From Photorhabdus cinerea (lineage in GTDB: Bacteria > Pseudomonadota > Gammaproteobacteria > Enterobacterales > Enterobacteriaceae): a stretch of 64,000 bases of DNA. The notes below the pieces were generated by a model. The model did no database searches. It was not told the origin of the DNA and was given only the letters and a program-made list of their open reading frames with translations. Location: assembly GCF_011189575.1 (NCBI RefSeq), contig NZ_PUJW01000016.1, forward strand, positions 51,510 through 115,509. Direction: 5' to 3'. The translations under genes were made by a program, and so were the position numbers. Below are positions 62,089 to 64,000 of the stretch, in pieces. Within the stretch, counting starts at the first letter, position 1. Each line of letters starts with the position of its first letter.

Positions 62089-62517
62089 TTAACCCTCCAC
62101 TACCAGGCCCATGGAACGAGCAGTACCTTCGATTGAACGCATCATTGCGTCAACGCTAGCACCAGTCATATCCGCAGCTTTAGTTTCAGCAATTTCACGA
62201 ATCTGAGCGCTGGTCACTTTACCAACTTTATCTTTGTTCGGTTTGCCGGAACCAGATTTAACACCCGCTGCTTTTTTCAGCAGAACAGCTGCCGGTGGGG
62301 TTTTAGTAACGAAAGTGAAAGAACGATCAGAATAAACAGTGATCACAACAGGAATTGGCAGACCTTTTTCAATGCTATCAGTTTTAGCATTGAAAGCCTT
62401 ACAGAATTCCATGATGTTAACACCTTGCTGACCCAAAGCAGGACCTACTGGAGGGCTTGGGTTAGCCATACCAGCTGCAACCTGCAGCTTGACATAGGCT
62501 TGTACTTTCTTAGCCAT
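62089..62517 (-). CDS. rplK: Ribosomal protein uL11
   Basis: The protein is 142 aa, equal to E. coli. It has the Pro-rich N-terminal domain (VAAGMANPSPPVGPALGQQGVNIMEFCKAFN) and the rRNA-binding C-terminal domain (VTSAQIREIAETKAADM). It sits at the GTPase centre and is needed for the stringent response. It is the first gene of rplKA, with a 154-bp gap from nusG. Confidence 0.97.
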   Translation of the reverse strand: MAKKVQAYVKLQVAAGMANPSPPVGPALGQQGVNIMEFCKAFNAKTDSIEKGLPIPVVITVYSDRSFTFVTKTPPAAVLLKKAAGVKSGSGKPNKDKVGKVTSAQIREIAETKAADMTGASVDAMMRSIEGTARSMGLVVEG

Positions 62518-62611
62518 TGATAATTTCCTCTATGTGGGTAATATCGCCTATTTAAAAGGCTCCCCTGTTATTTCAGCCCCGCCTTTTCAGGCCAAGCCAC
62601 TAAAAACAAAA

Positions 62612-62640
62612 GGCGCGAAATTATATGTTAATTTCCCGCC
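62612..62640 (-). terminator. nusG-rplK intergenic hairpin
   Basis: GGCG-C-GAAATT / AATTTC-C-CGCC forms a stem with one mismatch and a 7-nt loop, 32 bp after the nusG stop. It is likely the secE-nusG terminator or an attenuator; no T run is adjacent. Confidence 0.5.
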
Positions 62641-62671
62641 TATTACAAGTCAGAGAATATACGGCTAAAAA

Positions 62672-63217
62672 TTAAGCTTTCTCTACCTGACTGAAATCCA
62701 GCTCAACCGGTGTCGCACGACCAAAGATAGAAACCGATACCTTCAGGCGGCTTTTCTCGTAGTCGACTTCTTCCACAACACCATTGAAGTCTGCAAATGG
62801 ACCATCGCTGACACGAACCATTTCGCCTGGCTCGAACAATGTTTTTGGCCGTGGTTTATCACCAACCTGTTGCAAACGATTCATAATCGCATCAACTTCT
62901 TTATCACTGATTGGTGCCGGGCGGTCAGATGTGCCACCGATAAAACCCATGACGCGTGGTACGCTGCGAACAAGATGCCATGTTGCATCGTTCATGATCA
63001 TTTGTACCAGCACATACCCAGGGAAGAATTTGCGCTCACTTTTGCGACGCTGGCCGCTACGAATCTCAACAACTTCCTCTGTTGGCACCATCACTTCGCC
63101 AAAAGAATCTTCCATATCATGCAATTTGATATGTTCACGTAAAGATTGTGCAACACGACCTTCAAACCCGGAAAATGCCTGTATGACATACCAACGTTTT
63201 TTTGGGGAATCTGACAT
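62672..63217 (-). CDS. nusG: Transcription termination/antitermination factor NusG
   Basis: The protein is 181 aa, equal to E. coli. The NGN domain has KKRWYVIQAFSGFEGRVAQSLREH and FPGYVLVQMIMND...VPRVMGFIGG; the KOW domain has PGEMVRVSDGPFADFNGVVEEVD. It binds RNA polymerase to aid processivity and links to Rho and to ribosomal protein S10. It starts directly after the secE stop. Confidence 0.97.
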   Translation of the reverse strand: MSDSPKKRWYVIQAFSGFEGRVAQSLREHIKLHDMEDSFGEVMVPTEEVVEIRSGQRRKSERKFFPGYVLVQMIMNDATWHLVRSVPRVMGFIGGTSDRPAPISDKEVDAIMNRLQQVGDKPRPKTLFEPGEMVRVSDGPFADFNGVVEEVDYEKSRLKVSVSIFGRATPVELDFSQVEKA

Positions 63218-63601
63218 TTAGAACCTCAGGCCTGTAATAAATGAAACTAAACGCACCAGGATACCGTCAAGACCCCAGAGGATCAAAGACATCAATGCAG
63301 TGACTGCCGCAACAATCAAAGTCGTGTGCAGCGCTTCCTGGCGAGTTGGCCAAATGACTTTGCGCATTTCAATGCGGGCTTCACGAGCGAAAGCCAGCGT
63401 GGTTTTACCTTTTGCAGTCCAGAGCGCAGCCGCTCCTGCAAGAGCAACCATAACAACAACTGCTATCGCGCGCAGAGGAAGACTATACTCTCGATAAAGG
63501 TAGTTACCAACGATAGCAACCGTCAATAAAGCTGCTACTAATAGCCATTTCACTACCTCAAGACTGCGCCTGCTTCCTTGAGCATCGGTATTCGCACTCA
63601 T
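63218..63601 (-). CDS. secE: SecE, preprotein translocase subunit
   Basis: The protein is 127 aa, equal to E. coli, with three membrane helices: two in the N-terminal half (WLLVAALLTVAIVGNYLY; IAVVVMVALAGAAALW) and the essential C-terminal one after EARIEMRKVIWPTRQEALHTTLIV. It clamps SecY in the inner-membrane channel. It is cotranscribed with nusG and follows tuf after a terminator. Confidence 0.97.
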   Translation of the reverse strand: MSANTDAQGSRRSLEVVKWLLVAALLTVAIVGNYLYREYSLPLRAIAVVVMVALAGAAALWTAKGKTTLAFAREARIEMRKVIWPTRQEALHTTLIVAAVTALMSLILWGLDGILVRLVSFITGLRF

Positions 63602-63767
63602 AAACCAACCTGTAACTATGATTTAATATAGATAGCCAGCTTGCCTCGCAAGAGCAAAACAAATCAGACCGAACCAAAAAATTTGAGTGATTGTATCTGA
63701 CTTGGCGCCATAATTCAGTATGGCATTACATATCTGAGAGATATATAGCCAATTCGTTGCATCAGAG

Positions 63768-63809
63768 CCTATCTCACCAATAATTAAAAACAACCATTGA
63801 TGAGATAGG
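63768..63809. repeat. Inverted repeat between tuf and secE
   Basis: CCTATCTCACCAAT (63768-63781) pairs with ATTGATGAGATAGG (63796-63809) except for one central mismatch, with a 14-nt loop. It lies between the tuf terminator and secE and may affect the secE promoter. No tRNA gene is present in 63602-63875. Confidence 0.55.
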
Positions 63810-63830
63810 TTCTTTATAAAACAACGTGCA

Positions 63831-63856
63831 AAAAGGGCATCTGTTGATGCCCTTTT
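63831..63856. terminator. tuf terminator
   Basis: AAAAGGGCATC / GATGCCCTTTT, 11 bp with a TGTT loop, 19 bp beyond the tuf stop. On the minus strand the stem ends in a T run. Confidence 0.9.
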
Positions 63857-63875
63857 AGAGTAATCACATCAAAAA

Positions 63876-64000
63876 TTATGCGATAACTTTAGCAACAACA
63901 CCAGCACCTACTGTACGACCGCCTTCACGGATAGCGAAGCGCAGACCCTGGTCCATTGCGATTGGTGCAATCAGGGTAACTACCATCTGAATGTTATCAC
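63876..64000 (-). CDS. tuf: Elongation factor Tu, C-terminal end (partial)
   Basis: The last 41 codons of EF-Tu domain 3 are present, from NIQMVVTLIAPIAMDQGLRF to the terminal REGGRTVGAGVVAKVIA. The gene continues past the window edge. EF-Tu carries aminoacyl-tRNA to the ribosome. Its place before secE-nusG is the standard tufB position. Confidence 0.96.
   Translation of the reverse strand, partial: DNIQMVVTLIAPIAMDQGLRFAIREGGRTVGAGVVAKVIA

Noticed and set aside
62784..63221. 145-codon plus-strand ORF antisense to nusG
   Set aside because: It mirrors nusG; there is no motif and no separate ribosome site.
63602..63875. Possible tRNA between tuf and secE
   Set aside because: Some relatives carry a tRNA gene near here, but no cloverleaf or T-loop sequence (GGTTCGAATCC type) is found on either strand.
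1..64000. CRISPR arrays and rRNA genes
   Set aside because: No regularly spaced direct repeats and no rRNA signature were seen anywhere in the window.

Overview
The window looks like a chromosomal segment of a low-GC gamma-proteobacterium of the Morganellaceae, most likely Photorhabdus or a close relative such as Xenorhabdus. The core proteins align closely with Escherichia coli proteins recalled from memory (RpoB 1342 aa, RpoC about 1406 aa, LexA 201 aa, PlsB 818 aa, MalG 296 aa). The base composition is AT-rich and two full-length 127-bp ERIC elements are present. The genus is inferred from gene order and remembered similarity; no database search was made.

Layout. (1) 1-5146 is accessory: an AT-rich minus-strand operon (HTH regulator, small unknown protein, VUT-family membrane protein, VOC-family enzyme), a Ner-like regulator, and a decayed phage tail-fibre locus. 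Its fibre gene is interrupted by an ERIC element and frameshifted; its assembly gene is intact. (2) 5147-8221 holds a Tat-signal lactate-oxidase-like flavoenzyme, a YceI protein and a DUF1266 membrane protein. (3) 8441-18013 is conserved backbone: zur, lexA with twin LexA boxes, dgkA, plsB, ubiA-ubiC, pgi and lysC. (4) 18014-30863 is an insertion between lysC and the mal region: short repeats and a long palindrome, a lipoprotein, a 1077-aa SF1 helicase, and a complete, more GC-rich ferric citrate system fecIRABCDE with Fur-like sites. (5) 31397-41116 holds an LtaS-like membrane sulfatase-fold enzyme and the maltose regulon (malEFG divergent from malK-lamB-malM) with MalT and CRP sites between them. 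(6) 41305-51153 is a second accessory island, between malM and rpoC: an AbiE type IV toxin-antitoxin pair, an IS110-family remnant, a very AT-rich seven-gene minus-strand cluster, and two HigBA-type loci with damaged toxin genes. (7) 51428-64000 is the tuf-secE-nusG-rplKAJL-rpoBC transcription/translation block, read on the minus strand and cut off inside tuf.

The best candidate for an undescribed system is the 43061-49233 cluster. It encodes two unrecognised proteins, a HIT-like protein with a cysteine in place of the third triad histidine, a class V aminotransferase of the cysteine-desulfurase type, a nucleotidylyltransferase, a PIG-L-type deacetylase and a WaaB-like GT4 glycosyltransferase. 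The genes are packed head to tail with overlaps or short gaps. The gene content suggests synthesis of a nucleotidylated, glycosylated and deacetylated small molecule or surface glycan. That product is inference only.
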